Assembly: GCA_937995755.1 (NCBI GenBank)
Contig: CALKJD010000131.1
Span: 1-64,000, forward strand
Length of the DNA: 64,000 bases
Source: an uncultured Saprospiraceae bacterium
GTDB taxonomy: Bacteria; Bacteroidota; Bacteroidia; Chitinophagales; Saprospiraceae
Reading direction: 5' to 3'
Position 1 is the first letter of the stretch. The number at the start of each line of letters is the position of its first letter. The position numbers and the translations under genes are program-made. Positions 25,739 through 35,100 of the stretch are shown in pieces. The notes beneath the pieces were generated by a model. The model saw nothing but the letters and a program-made list of their open reading frames with translations. It ran no database searches and had not been told where the DNA came from.

Positions 25739-26488
25739 ATGACAGCTATCAAAAGATTATTATACTTATCTATCACAGTTCTACTGCTTAGCGGATGTTC
25801 CAAAAAGCAATACGTATATGTAGCAGATATCGATACTGATTACATTAGAGTCAATAAGTATTCTGCTAAAGAAGACAAGACGGTAAAGGACATGATCGCT
25901 CCGTATAAAGAGCAACTCGATGCCGAAATGAATGTCGTGCTTGGTGTAATAGCAGACGATATGGTTAAAGCAAGGCCTAATTCTAATCTTGGAAATTGGT
26001 TTGCAGATTTGCTACAGACAATATCTAATATTGAGTTCGACGGATATGTAGATTTTGCAGTGCAGAACTACGGTGGTCTACGTGTACCAGTAGTAGCTAA
26101 GGGTGACCTTACTGTTGGAGATATTTATGAAGTAATGCCTTTTGATAATAAGTTAGTAGTACTCAATCTTAGTGGTGAGAAAACACTATTACTACTTAAC
26201 AGGATTGCTGATTACGGTGGATGGCCTATCAGTAGCAATCTCACCTTCAGTATCGAAGATGATAAAGCTACCAATATCATGATCAAAGGAGAGCCTTTTG
26301 ATATTAAGAAAACCTATCGAGTAGCATTACCTGATTATACGGCTAATGGCGGTGATAAGTGTGACTTTCTTAAAGGTGAGCCGCAAGAAGATAATGACAA
26401 AATGATCAGAGATCTAATTGTAGAATATTTTGAAAATAATCCACCTACGGAGCCAATAGTAGCACCTACAGGAAAGAGGATTAAATAG
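25739..26488 (+). CDS. 5'-nucleotidase C-terminal (substrate-binding) domain lipoprotein
   Basis: A 249-residue lipoprotein: signal peptide with lipobox LLSGC (Cys at about 21), then a single 5_nucleotid_C domain (NSNLGNWFADLLQT, AVQNYGGLRVPVVAKGDLTVGDIYEVMPFDNKLVVL, VALPDYTANGGDKCDFL). In UshA-type enzymes this domain binds the nucleotide base and follows the metallophosphatase domain in one chain. Here the catalytic half is the next gene, so the enzyme is encoded as two polypeptides in reversed order. The family is normally periplasmic or surface-bound and releases nucleosides and phosphate from nucleotides. Confidence 0.9.
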   Translation: MTAIKRLLYLSITVLLLSGCSKKQYVYVADIDTDYIRVNKYSAKEDKTVKDMIAPYKEQLDAEMNVVLGVIADDMVKARPNSNLGNWFADLLQTISNIEFDGYVDFAVQNYGGLRVPVVAKGDLTVGDIYEVMPFDNKLVVLNLSGEKTLLLLNRIADYGGWPISSNLTFSIEDDKATNIMIKGEPFDIKKTYRVALPDYTANGGDKCDFLKGEPQEDNDKMIRDLIVEYFENNPPTEPIVAPTGKRIK

Positions 26489-26581
26489 TAGGCGCTTGTT
26501 GGCAGTATTTAACTGCAGGTAGCGGTTTTTTAGATAGAAGTATATAGTAAACAGTTGGTATTAGATTAAAACACCACAATC

Positions 26582-27496
26582 ATGAACAGAAGAATATTTA
26601 TACAAAAAGCAGGACTAGGATCACTCGTAATGAGTAGTGGAGCATTTCCACTTATGGCAATGCATGACCCTAACATCGCTAGACTGACTATACTTCATAC
26701 TAATGATGTACACAGTAGGGTAGAAGCATTTCCTATGGATGGTGGGCGTAACGAAGGGCAAGGAGGAGCGTCAAGAAGAGCGTCGCTCATCAAAAAGATA
26801 AGATCAAGAGAAGAGCATGTCCTGCTATTAGATGCTGGAGATATATTTCAAGGGACTCCATACTTCAACTATTTCGGCGGTGAGATAGAAATGAAGCTAA
26901 TGACCGAGATGGGATACGACGCAGCGACTATTGGTAATCATGATTTTGATGGTGGTATCGACGGATTAGCCAAGCAACTAAAGCATGCTGATTTTGATAT
27001 GCTTATCGCTAATTATGACTTCTCTAATACGGTGATGAAAGGCAAGACCAAAGAATATCGTATCTGGCAGAAGGGAGATATCAAAGTAGGTGTGTGTGGT
27101 GTAGGTATAGCCTTAGATAGTTTAGTGCCTAAGGCGCTTTATAAAGATACGGTTTATAGTGATCCTATCTCTAATGCTAATCGAGTAGCTAATATTCTGA
27201 AGAATGATGAAAAATGTGACCTTGTAATCTGTCTTAGTCATATGGGATATAACTATAAAAGTGATAAGCCATGTGATACCAAACTTGCAGAGAATAGTAA
27301 AGATATCGATATCATTATCGGAGGACATACACATACATTTATGGATGAGCCAGACGTACGCAGAAACCTCAATGGTGAAGAAGTAATTATCAATCAAGTA
27401 GGCTGGGCTGGGCTTATGTTAGGTAGGTTAGAAGTGATGATCGAAAAAGGTAAAAATAAGAAGTGTATTACTTGTAGAAATAGCTATGTACGTTAA
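26582..27496 (+). CDS. 5'-nucleotidase metallophosphatase domain protein (Tat-like signal)
   Basis: A 304-residue protein with a twin-arginine-type signal (MNRRIFIQKAGLGSL, about 1-27) and a calcineurin-like metallophosphatase domain. Metal and catalytic motifs in order: LHTNDVHSR, LLDAGDIFQG, GNHDFDGG, CLSHMG and GGHTHTF. It lacks the C-terminal substrate-binding domain, which the previous gene supplies, 93 bp upstream. Together they should form a two-subunit 5'-nucleotidase/2',3'-cyclic phosphodiesterase. Tat export fits folding with metal in the cytoplasm. Both halves have their own export signals, so this is a genuine two-gene arrangement and not a broken gene. Confidence 0.9.
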   Translation: MNRRIFIQKAGLGSLVMSSGAFPLMAMHDPNIARLTILHTNDVHSRVEAFPMDGGRNEGQGGASRRASLIKKIRSREEHVLLLDAGDIFQGTPYFNYFGGEIEMKLMTEMGYDAATIGNHDFDGGIDGLAKQLKHADFDMLIANYDFSNTVMKGKTKEYRIWQKGDIKVGVCGVGIALDSLVPKALYKDTVYSDPISNANRVANILKNDEKCDLVICLSHMGYNYKSDKPCDTKLAENSKDIDIIIGGHTHTFMDEPDVRRNLNGEEVIINQVGWAGLMLGRLEVMIEKGKNKKCITCRNSYVR

Positions 27497-27553
27497 ACAA
27501 TATATTGGATAATTAAAGATCTGAATCTTTATAACTATAAATCTTCGCTCTAG

Positions 27554-28096
27554 ATGGAAAAAGCACTTCAAACTATGGTGGACAACATGCCAGCAAAAAC
27601 AGGTAAGTCATTATCCGAATGGAAAGCGATTCTTCAAAAGAAAGCTTTTGCCAAGCATGGAGAGGCTGTAAAGTATCTTAAGTCTGAACATGGAGTAACA
27701 CATGGATTTGCTAATACTATAGTAACGCTATCGAAAGCAGAGGATCATGCTCCTGAAGATCTAGTCGCTAATCAATACAAGGGCAAGGAAGATCTATTGC
27801 CCATTTATGAGAAACTCATAGTCGAAATCAAGAAACTAGGCGATGACATTACCATCACTCCAAAGAAGGGTAGTGTAAGCATCATTCGAAAAAAGCAATT
27901 CACTTTAATCAAGCCAGCAACCAAAACAAGAATTGACTTAGGTCTTAAGCTCAAGGATAAGCCTATAGGTGATCGATTAGAAGGTTCTGGTCCATTCGGA
28001 ACTATGTGTACCCACCGAGTGAAATTGGCCAATGTAGCGGATGTAGATGCAGAGTTAATCGGTTGGATTGGCGAAGCCTATGAGAAATCTATATAA
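27554..28096 (+). CDS. DUF4287/DUF5655 domain protein
   Basis: A 180-residue cytoplasmic protein. The N-terminal half (about 1-70) matches DUF4287 (KTGKSLSEWKAILQKKAFAKHGEAVKYLKSEHGVTHGFAN is its pattern, shown in parts: KTGKSLSEWKAIL, HGEAVKYLKSEHG, THGFAN), and the C-terminal half (about 75-180) matches DUF5655 (YEKLIVEIKKLG, TPKKGSVSIIRKKQF, DRLEGSGPFGTMCTHRVKL). DUF5655 is found with predicted transport or nucleic-acid-related proteins, but no function is established. It follows the nucleotidase gene by 57 bp and could be read from its own promoter. Confidence 0.85.
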   Translation: MEKALQTMVDNMPAKTGKSLSEWKAILQKKAFAKHGEAVKYLKSEHGVTHGFANTIVTLSKAEDHAPEDLVANQYKGKEDLLPIYEKLIVEIKKLGDDITITPKKGSVSIIRKKQFTLIKPATKTRIDLGLKLKDKPIGDRLEGSGPFGTMCTHRVKLANVADVDAELIGWIGEAYEKSI

Positions 28097-28892
28097 GGTT
28101 ATCATCTCTGATATATGATCAAAAAGAGTCTCAATCCTTAGTATTTTACTTTTGTCGCAAAGGCTAAAGGTTGTCTTGTAACTATAGATCCTTTCTATAT
28201 TCATGAATGAATCATGTGATCTTTCGATTCATTTGTCTAATAATCCGCGTTGAAGGTCTACTTTCTACTGATCGTGAATTACAAAATGGGTGGCACACTT
28301 TTCTAACTTTTGAATGGATCAAGGACTTACATATTTCAAAATAAAATTGCGTCTAATTGCATCTTTTTTTGCTTCTACAAAACATTGTTCCCAATATTAT
28401 AACTCGATTTTCTGAAATGGAAAATTCACATTTGGTGCATGCTTAGAAAGTGCGTTAAAAAGCTTCATATTACGAATTTTAACAAATTAAATCTTTAACT
28501 AAAGTGTAATTTGCTACTCTTCAAGCATGTGGATAATTAAGTGGAAAAGATATTCATATGGTTGAAATTCAACATGTTATAAGAGTTTATGTTTTTTATA
28601 AAAAAGAAGATCGGATACTATTTAATGTGCCAAAAAAGAGACACTTTTGTTGACTAACTAAAAAAAGAGTGACACAGATTATATTGGCAAGAAATATGAT
28701 CTAATGATTACCCTAGAGTAAAAGACCTGACTAAAGCAGGCACGAAGTGATCTTTTTGTATGAAGTTTCTACTTGTATTAACTTTTTACCGTGTTATCCC
28801 TCATTACCATGATTCCCAGTCTTGGTACTGCTCACGATTAAGATCCTTGATGAACATATTTTTTTGAGACCGTTATATTTATAAGAATACGA
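28097..28892. other. Large intergenic region upstream of dnaA, 796 bp
   Basis: AT-rich and without any gene-like frame. It holds a perfect DnaA box (28528-28536), a near match AGTGGAAAA (28540-28548) four bases further, a 10-bp palindrome ATTCATGAAT (28199-28208), and two near-direct repeats AAAAAAGAGACAC (28632-28644) and AAAAAAGAGTGACAC (28661-28675). The A+T-rich stretch 28470-28500 and 28590-28615 could serve as an unwinding element. It is a candidate origin or dnaA regulatory region. Confidence 0.45.
28528..28536 (-). promoter_or_regulatory. Perfect DnaA box (TTATCCACA, minus orientation)
   Basis: TGTGGATAA at 28528-28536 is the exact reverse complement of the TTATCCACA consensus, 357 bp upstream of the dnaA start. 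Four bases downstream AGTGGAAAA is the complement of TTTTCCACT, one mismatch from a TTTTCCACA-type box. The pair could be an autoregulatory site or part of oriC. Confidence 0.5.
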
Positions 28893-30299
28893 ATGATAAA
28901 GGATCCTGATATCGTCTGGAACAATTGTCTGACCATAATAAAGAAAGACGTAAATCCGCAGAGTTATAAAACGTGGTTTGAGCCTATTAAGGCTGTTAAA
29001 TTCAAAGAAAACATTCTTACCATTCAAGTGCCTAACAAGTTCTTCTATGAATGGTTAGAGGAGCATTATGTAAAAGAGTTAAAGAAAGCGATTACAGCGG
29101 AGATAGGAGCTAATGCAAGACTTGAGTATCAGATACTAGTTGATAATCACAGAAAGATAGGTCGTAATGCAGCAACAGCAGACCAGTCTCCAAGTCCAGG
29201 AGCTTTTGAATCCGAGAGAATCAAAAATCCATTTGTAATACCAGGAATCAAAAAGCTTAATATAGATCCACAGCTTAATGTAGATTATACATTTGATACA
29301 TTTATTGAAGGTGAGTGCAACAAGCTAGCAAGGTCTGCCGGTAAAGCGATAGCCGCTAAGCCAGGAGGTACCGCTTTTAATCCTTTATTTATATATGGTG
29401 ATGTAGGATTAGGGAAGACGCACTTAGCTCAAGCTATAGGTAGTAGTGTGATCTCTCAATTTAAAGATAAGCAGGTACTGTATGTTACCTCAGAGAGATT
29501 TACGAATCAAGTGATCCAAGCGATCAAAAATAATGGAGTTAACGATTTTATGAATTTCTATCATATGATAGATGTACTGATCGTAGATGATATCCAATTC
29601 TTAGCAAATAGACCGAAGACTCAAGAGATCTTCTTCAACATATTTAATCAACTACACCAAAGTGGTAAGCAATTGATACTTACATCTGACAGGCCTCCAA
29701 AAGACCTTAAGGATGTAGACGATAGATTGATTTCTAGATTTAAATGGGGACTTTCTGCAGATTTGACTACTCCAGATTATGATACTAGATTGGCGATATT
29801 TGATCGTAAGATGGTATTCGAAGGTGTAGAATTGCCTAACGATGTAGTAGAGTACGTATGCTACCATATACGTAACAATGTGCGTGAACTTGAAGGTGTA
29901 CTCGTATCCCTAGTGGCTCAGAGTACTCTAAACAAACGAGAAATAGATATCAATCTTGCAAAGGAAGTTATTGCACAGTTCATCAGTCAAGTAAGCAAAG
30001 AGATTACGGTTGATAATATCAAACAACTCGTTGCCGATTACTTCAATCTACCTGTAGAGAAACTACATAGTAAGACACGTAAGCGTGCAATAGTATTAGC
30101 CAGACAGCTATCGATGTATCTAGCCAAAAACTTCACGAATAGCTCCTTAAAAGCAATCGGTAGTGAGTTTGGAAATAGAGATCATAGTACTGTGATCTAT
30201 TCTGTCAAAGCAGTTCAAGATATGATGGATACAGATCTAGTATTTAAGGATACTGTTGCTGATCTAGAAAAACAAGTACAACTGAATTTAGTATCGTAA
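28893..30299 (+). CDS. dnaA: Chromosomal replication initiator protein DnaA
   Basis: A 468-residue DnaA of normal length. Domain I (about 1-85, VWNNCLTIIKKDVNPQSYKTWF), a short domain II, domain III AAA+ ATPase (about 125-345) with Walker A GDVGLGKTHL (about 169), Walker B VLIVDDIQFL, and sensor/R-finger region DDRLISRFKWGL; domain IV DNA-binding (about 375-468) with the signature FGNRDHSTVI and preceding KTRKRAIVLARQLSMYLAK. It binds DnaA boxes at oriC to open DNA and also regulates transcription. The gene lies downstream of a large intergenic region with a DnaA box and ends at a strong terminator; dnaN is not next to it, which is common in Bacteroidota. Confidence 0.98.
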   Translation: MIKDPDIVWNNCLTIIKKDVNPQSYKTWFEPIKAVKFKENILTIQVPNKFFYEWLEEHYVKELKKAITAEIGANARLEYQILVDNHRKIGRNAATADQSPSPGAFESERIKNPFVIPGIKKLNIDPQLNVDYTFDTFIEGECNKLARSAGKAIAAKPGGTAFNPLFIYGDVGLGKTHLAQAIGSSVISQFKDKQVLYVTSERFTNQVIQAIKNNGVNDFMNFYHMIDVLIVDDIQFLANRPKTQEIFFNIFNQLHQSGKQLILTSDRPPKDLKDVDDRLISRFKWGLSADLTTPDYDTRLAIFDRKMVFEGVELPNDVVEYVCYHIRNNVRELEGVLVSLVAQSTLNKREIDINLAKEVIAQFISQVSKEITVDNIKQLVADYFNLPVEKLHSKTRKRAIVLARQLSMYLAKNFTNSSLKAIGSEFGNRDHSTVIYSVKAVQDMMDTDLVFKDTVADLEKQVQLNLVS

Positions 30300-30335
30300 T
30301 TGACTTACACAAAAGCAAAAACGAATTTAATATAT

Positions 30336-30370
30336 AGGCCGATCATCTGATGATCGGCCTTTTTTGTTTT
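30336..30370 (+). terminator. Strong rho-independent terminator of dnaA
   Basis: AGGCCGATCATC (30336-30347) pairs with GATGATCGGCCT (30349-30360), a 12-bp perfect stem, followed by TTTTTTGTTTT. It sits 36 bp after the dnaA stop and overlaps the 3' end of the convergent gene at 30369. Confidence 0.92.
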
Positions 30371-31448
30371 AGATCTTGATCACATGGTGGTTTTCTATTG
30401 ATTGATTTGCTAAGTGAAGTTGTATGATATATCTTCCTGTCGGTAGATGAGTGAGGTTAATATCTTTTGGGTCAAGGAGTATCTTTTGACCGAGTAGATT
30501 GCTAATCGATGCATGTTCAATTTCTATTGGGCAATCTATGTTGATCTGCCCAGTACTTACGTTGGGAAATAGGGTAGCTACTTTCGTTTGCACTATATGA
30601 GCCACGTTGGTCGCTTCACAAAAATCATAATCCCATTCTACATCATTCCATGCATCCCATATTTCATTAGGTGTGCCACCACCAGGGATCCTCCAAATAG
30701 AAAACTCTGGTCCAGCTATCTTCATAAAGCGATTAAGTTCGTCGCCTGTCATGAGATTACTTTCGGTAGCCGTCATATGATGAATTGGCTTAGTAGCGCC
30801 TAAAGCTCTATATTCTTCCGTACCCACTTCTATCCAATATTCTAAATCATCAAGAAGAGTTCCTCCACTCCAAATCTCTACATAGGTCTGAGGCATATAG
30901 CCGTCTACAAATGAATCTATAAGATCTAATCGAAAGTTGTGGTCAGCTGGATTACCCCATGTCGAACAGTAGATTTTGAAATCGTCTGTAATATATCCAT
31001 CAGCTATAGCTCGTTGTCTTGCGTTGTAGAAGGCGACAAATAGACTACTTAAAGGCTCAGCTTTACCATCAAATTGACTTTCCACATCTATGACGTAGCC
31101 ATCGTATCCAGTTTTGGCAGCCAGATATAATGCTTCGGCTTGGGCTTCATCATTTTCTGGATAGTTGTAAGACCATGCCCATATCTCCATATCATGTTCA
31201 TGATAGGCAGTGATAATACTACGATCCACTATCTCGGTCCACCATACACTATCTACGGTGCCATCGGCCACTTTAGTATATACACGTTTGATGCCTACAG
31301 AGGCTAGACTATCAGCCACTTCTGTATGCGTATCCATTCCTGTCAATTCAACATACCAAATCCATGCACCTAATCGATTTTCGCATTCCGATTGTGCGAC
31401 CGTACTATACGTTAAGAGAGTGAGCCATATAAGTTGAATGAATTTCAT
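30369..31448 (-). CDS. Secreted glycosidase-like TIM-barrel protein with T9SS sorting domain
   Basis: A 359-residue protein with a Sec signal peptide (1-18, ending VAQ). Residues 25-275 look like a (beta/alpha)8 barrel: LGAWIWYVELTGM, ADSLASVGIKRVYTKVADG, EIWAWSYNYPENDEAQ, GYDGYVIDVESQ, FKIYCSTWGNPADHN, DGYMPQTYVEIWSGG. The DGYVIDVE acid residues could be catalytic as in GH25/GH18-like folds, but no family can be named with certainty. Residues 285-359 form a type A T9SS sorting domain (LFPNVSTGQINI, LPTGRYIIQLHLANQ, HHVIKI), so the protein is exported through type IX secretion and anchored or released at the cell surface. It has its own promoter region 99 bp from a small upstream gene. Confidence 0.75.
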   Translation of the reverse strand: MKFIQLIWLTLLTYSTVAQSECENRLGAWIWYVELTGMDTHTEVADSLASVGIKRVYTKVADGTVDSVWWTEIVDRSIITAYHEHDMEIWAWSYNYPENDEAQAEALYLAAKTGYDGYVIDVESQFDGKAEPLSSLFVAFYNARQRAIADGYITDDFKIYCSTWGNPADHNFRLDLIDSFVDGYMPQTYVEIWSGGTLLDDLEYWIEVGTEEYRALGATKPIHHMTATESNLMTGDELNRFMKIAGPEFSIWRIPGGGTPNEIWDAWNDVEWDYDFCEATNVAHIVQTKVATLFPNVSTGQINIDCPIEIEHASISNLLGQKILLDPKDINLTHLPTGRYIIQLHLANQSIENHHVIKI

Positions 31449-31489
31449 TTCTACAAGGTAGGTATTAAGTACAAAATAGACTACCTGAA

Positions 31490-31524
31490 ATAAAAAAGAA
31501 GCACAACCATAACGGTTGTACTTC
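31490..31524 (-). terminator. Terminator downstream of the small-protein gene pair
   Basis: GAAG-T-ACAACC on the minus strand (31524-31514 region) pairs with GGTTGT-G-CTTC (31508-31498) around a 5-nt loop, followed by TTTTTTATTT. It lies 24 bp beyond the stop of the 65-residue gene at 31548 and ahead of the glycosidase-like gene. Confidence 0.75.
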
Positions 31525-31547
31525 TAGGATCAATTAAACATAATCTT

Positions 31548-31745
31548 TTAAGCTACGTCAGTATATCCCATCTTATTAAGTATGAGTATGGCTAGCTTGT
31601 CAAAAAAGCTCTGATACTTTCTTCTAGGTACCTTACTACCTGTAACCGAGCCTTTACTTATATATTTATTATTTCTAAGAAAGCTTCTTTTTCCTTTTAG
31701 TCTTAAGTTGTTTTTCACTGATTTCATGCTGCTGCTAAATCCCAT
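31548..31745 (-). CDS. Small basic protein, function unknown
   Basis: A 65-residue basic protein, opening MGFSSSMKSVKNNLRLKGKRSFL. Short basic proteins with a similar MxFSSSM...KNN opening are familiar to me from Bacteroidota genomes, where they appear as small hypotheticals; this is recall, not a search. Support for expression: a strong terminator 24 bp after the stop and an ORF 4 bp upstream on the same strand. No membrane segment or known domain. It might bind nucleic acid, given its charge. Confidence 0.5.
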   Translation of the reverse strand: MGFSSSMKSVKNNLRLKGKRSFLRNNKYISKGSVTGSKVPRRKYQSFFDKLAILILNKMGYTDVA

Positions 31746-31749
31746 GGTT

Positions 31750-31953
31750 TTATTGGTTTTGATGAGATACTAAGTACTTACTATTCCTTATGGATTTCCA
31801 CTTTACACGATCTATGAAGTGGAATTTTCGACTAATATTGAAAAAGCCTTGGATCAATTTCAAATTATATATACCGATTACATCAATTTTATTGCCGTTC
31901 GTAAGAAATATGAACCTTTTATCATTTAACTCTTGAATACAAGCCAGTGACAT
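31750..31953 (-). CDS. Possible small protein, 67 residues, unknown
   Basis: An ATG-started frame of 67 residues, beginning MSLACIQELNDKRFIFLTNG, 4 bp upstream of the small basic-protein gene, so both may share a transcript. A -7-like TACCTTTA lies on the minus strand at 31980-31973, 20 bp ahead. It has no known domain and could be a chance frame; the alternative is that this stretch is the leader of the downstream gene. Confidence 0.27.
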   Translation of the reverse strand: MSLACIQELNDKRFIFLTNGNKIDVIGIYNLKLIQGFFNISRKFHFIDRVKWKSIRNSKYLVSHQNQ

Positions 31954-32044
31954 GATATTTGATATACATTTATAAAGGTATATAGGCTGATTTAACCCTA
32001 GAACATGTATTAGTTGTTGTAAATTGATTCTACGACTTCTAAGT

Positions 32045-32079
32045 AAAGGATACTAGATATAACTGGTATCCTTTTTCTT
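32045..32079. terminator. Hairpin terminator AAAGGATAC / GTATCCTTT
   Basis: A 9-bp perfect stem (32045-32053 with 32066-32074), 12-nt loop. On the plus strand it runs into TTCTTTT; on the minus strand into ACTTAGAAG. It is located 54 bp after the stop of the M4 peptidase gene (minus strand), which it most likely ends, though the T-run is on the other side. Confidence 0.55.
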
Positions 32080-32127
32080 TTAATAGGATCGGATACTTAA
32101 TTGTGTCTTGACATTAGTGGATAGCAT

Positions 32128-35100
32128 CTATGGCCTGATATGTATAATTGGTTTGCTTAATTGAATGCCATTTGATAGATGCATTGTCAATATATAATAT
32201 CCATTATCTAATGTGCTAATGTCGACTTTATATTGGTTGTCAAGTTTTCGCGAAAGTAATGGTTTGCCATGAATGTTTATTACGCTGATATATTCTATTG
32301 GGTATGTACTACTAATTTGATACAATCCTGATCCTGGATTAGGAGCTATCGTAATGTCTGTTTCGATTATTTCATTGGAAGTGTTAGTAGCGTTTTTAAT
32401 CTCCAGATTTCTAATCATATTGACGTCATAAGATAAGTATGATTCTTCATGCGTTTCCAGTGGCGTACCTGTGAGATTGATAAATTCTATAGAGCAGTCA
32501 CCTTTGAAATTGCTAGGTAAATTGATTTTATGATTCACTTCAATTCCTTCAGACTGATTATCTATTACTAAATAATCATTAGCACCTTCACCCCAAGTTA
32601 TTTTAGCTCTGCACCTTAGAGATTGTAGCTCAGGCAAAAAATCACTTTCATCTCTAAACTGTACCAAATCAAAACTCAAAACTGGATTGTCTATTTCATT
32701 GAGATCTAAACAGGCGCTAATATTCGAATATCCATTATGATAGTTTTGCACCGATTGGAAATCCAGAATGTCATCAGGGCATGGATAGAAAAACTCTTCA
32801 TCAGTACCGCCACCTTTGGCCAAATATTGGAACCCATTATATTCGACGATATTTTCGATATTAAAAATGTCAAGTTCGTTTAGGTTCTTTTCTTGATCAC
32901 TTAGGTCATTATAGTAAGTACCGATGATCTTAATTTGAGGATCAAACGTATATACATCTGGCTGTCTATCTAAGGCTGCATTTGTACTAGTGTATGCATC
33001 CAAGACAATTTCACTATGATCACCGATGACGAAGTCTGCAGTGGTAAATCGATGGCCACTTGGTAATGCTTCTTCTAGTATATAAAAATTTTCTTTTAAG
33101 GTCTCACCTTGATCATTCAGAATAGTATAATTGATCCTTGTATTGGCCTCTAAAGCGTTACAGCTAAGGTTGCTTATAAATACATCGAAATGAGTAGTAT
33201 CATCACTGCAGGATCGATTGACATCGACTAATTGATAGTCGAGGCTATTATATATTGGATCAAAAATATCAATGCGATAGGGACGTAGATTGAAGTTGTT
33301 ATTGTTTTCGTTTTCATCAAGATCATAATCTGCAGTGGCTGAGATATATTCTCGACCGGGCTCTGTAATATATAATAAGGTATCAAAAGTCATCGTTGCT
33401 GATTCTCCTGATTTTATAGATTGTAAAAATTCAAACTCGTGATCTAGAATAGAGTTTGGATCATCTATATTAATTATGATTCCTGAATTATCAGGAATGT
33501 CTTCGGAGCCAAAGTTGACTAACCTGATTGTAAACGGAAGAAACTCATTGCGCAGGCATTGTCGTTGTGTTATGAAGTCTATTTGTACACCTACATCATA
33601 TTGAAATTTAGGTGCGTCAATATCTGATTGAGGTAAACCTACCGCTCTCCAGGCTTCTATGACTTGAGCTAACTCAGGACTTTCTTCGCCAAATAGAGCT
33701 GTGCTTGCGGTGATGCTACTTTCGTACATATCCATGTAGTTAGATGTAGGAGTGAGGTAGTTACTTTGTACTTGCCACACTATTTCTATGGCTTTGTCCA
33801 TTCCGATTCCTAGGACATTATAAGGTTCACCTAATTCTGTAGTATCACTTCTACCTTCGACTAATAGATGGAACCATAAATTGCCAATAGCACTATGCTG
33901 ATGTACGCCTCCACCATCTATCCAGTTCTGACCTTTGTAATAGGCAGGCATGTTTTTTCTTTTAGGATCATCCATATATCTAAAAGGCTCAAATAAATCT
34001 GTTAGCAAAAAAGATTCACCGATCTGCCAGTCAAATTCATCTGGAGCAAAGTAATACTCTGCAGCCTTACCAAATATATCACTCATAGATTCATTGATGG
34101 CTCCTGATTCAAAGGAATAAATTAAATCAGAAGTATAGTCTGTGATACCATGCATAAACTCATGCGCTACTACCTCTAAGGTAGTCAATGGTCCACGATG
34201 ACAATCACCATTACCAAACCAAGCATTGTTGCCATCCCAATATGCGTTGACATAATTCACTGTACCTCGAGCATGAACGACTGGATTCATCGATTTACCA
34301 TTGCCATCTAATCCATCCCAGTTAAATCTATGTAGCATCAGATCATAGAATTTTTCAGTGGCATAATGAGCATCTAGCGCAACTTCATCTTGATTGGCAT
34401 TGGTCAAATCCCAATTAGTCGATGCATTTCGAAATGGAGTCAGATCATTATTGTAAGTAGTAATGCCATCGCCTCTGGTAAGATCTTGTAAAATATAATC
34501 ACCATCAGACGTGGCCTCTGTTATGATTTCCTGAACACCATGATATTTAGTGTGAGCCGTAGCAGGTGTAGAGTCATGAGCAAGGCCTGGAAGGTCTAAT
34601 AATATGCTTCCGTTTAAGGCATCTACAAATATTATTTTTTTTGCAATCGGTGTTGATGTGTATACTTCTACTTTGTACACAAGGCTATAATTGGAAGATA
34701 CTTTTGGGAAGGCCTTATCTATAATCATAAGTTCTACAGGTGCTACTCTATCCTCAAAGTATTGATTTCCTGGCATTGAATTTTTAGCTATTATAATCGC
34801 TTCATGTGCTTGGACTGTTGGTGTGGTTTCTATATTTATATCTTGAGCTAAGTACCCATTGCTGCTGATGACATAGTTGTTCTTGGAATGTAAAATGTAA
34901 CTGCTTCCAAAGACATCTAAGTTCTTATAAGTTTGTACATATTTACTATGGAGATAGCCATTTGTACTTCTTTTCTCGCTGTGGATAATAAGTGATAAGG
35001 GGTCTATATTTTTAGTTGTGCATACTTCTGATAATACTTCGTCAGGAGCTACTTTTTGGGAATTATATCTTCTATGTTTATAATCATCCTGTATTGAGGA

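Noticed and set aside
25739-27496. Frameshifted or broken single 5'-nucleotidase gene
   Set aside because: Both halves have separate export signals and the order is reversed compared with the fused enzyme, so no simple frameshift could generate it.
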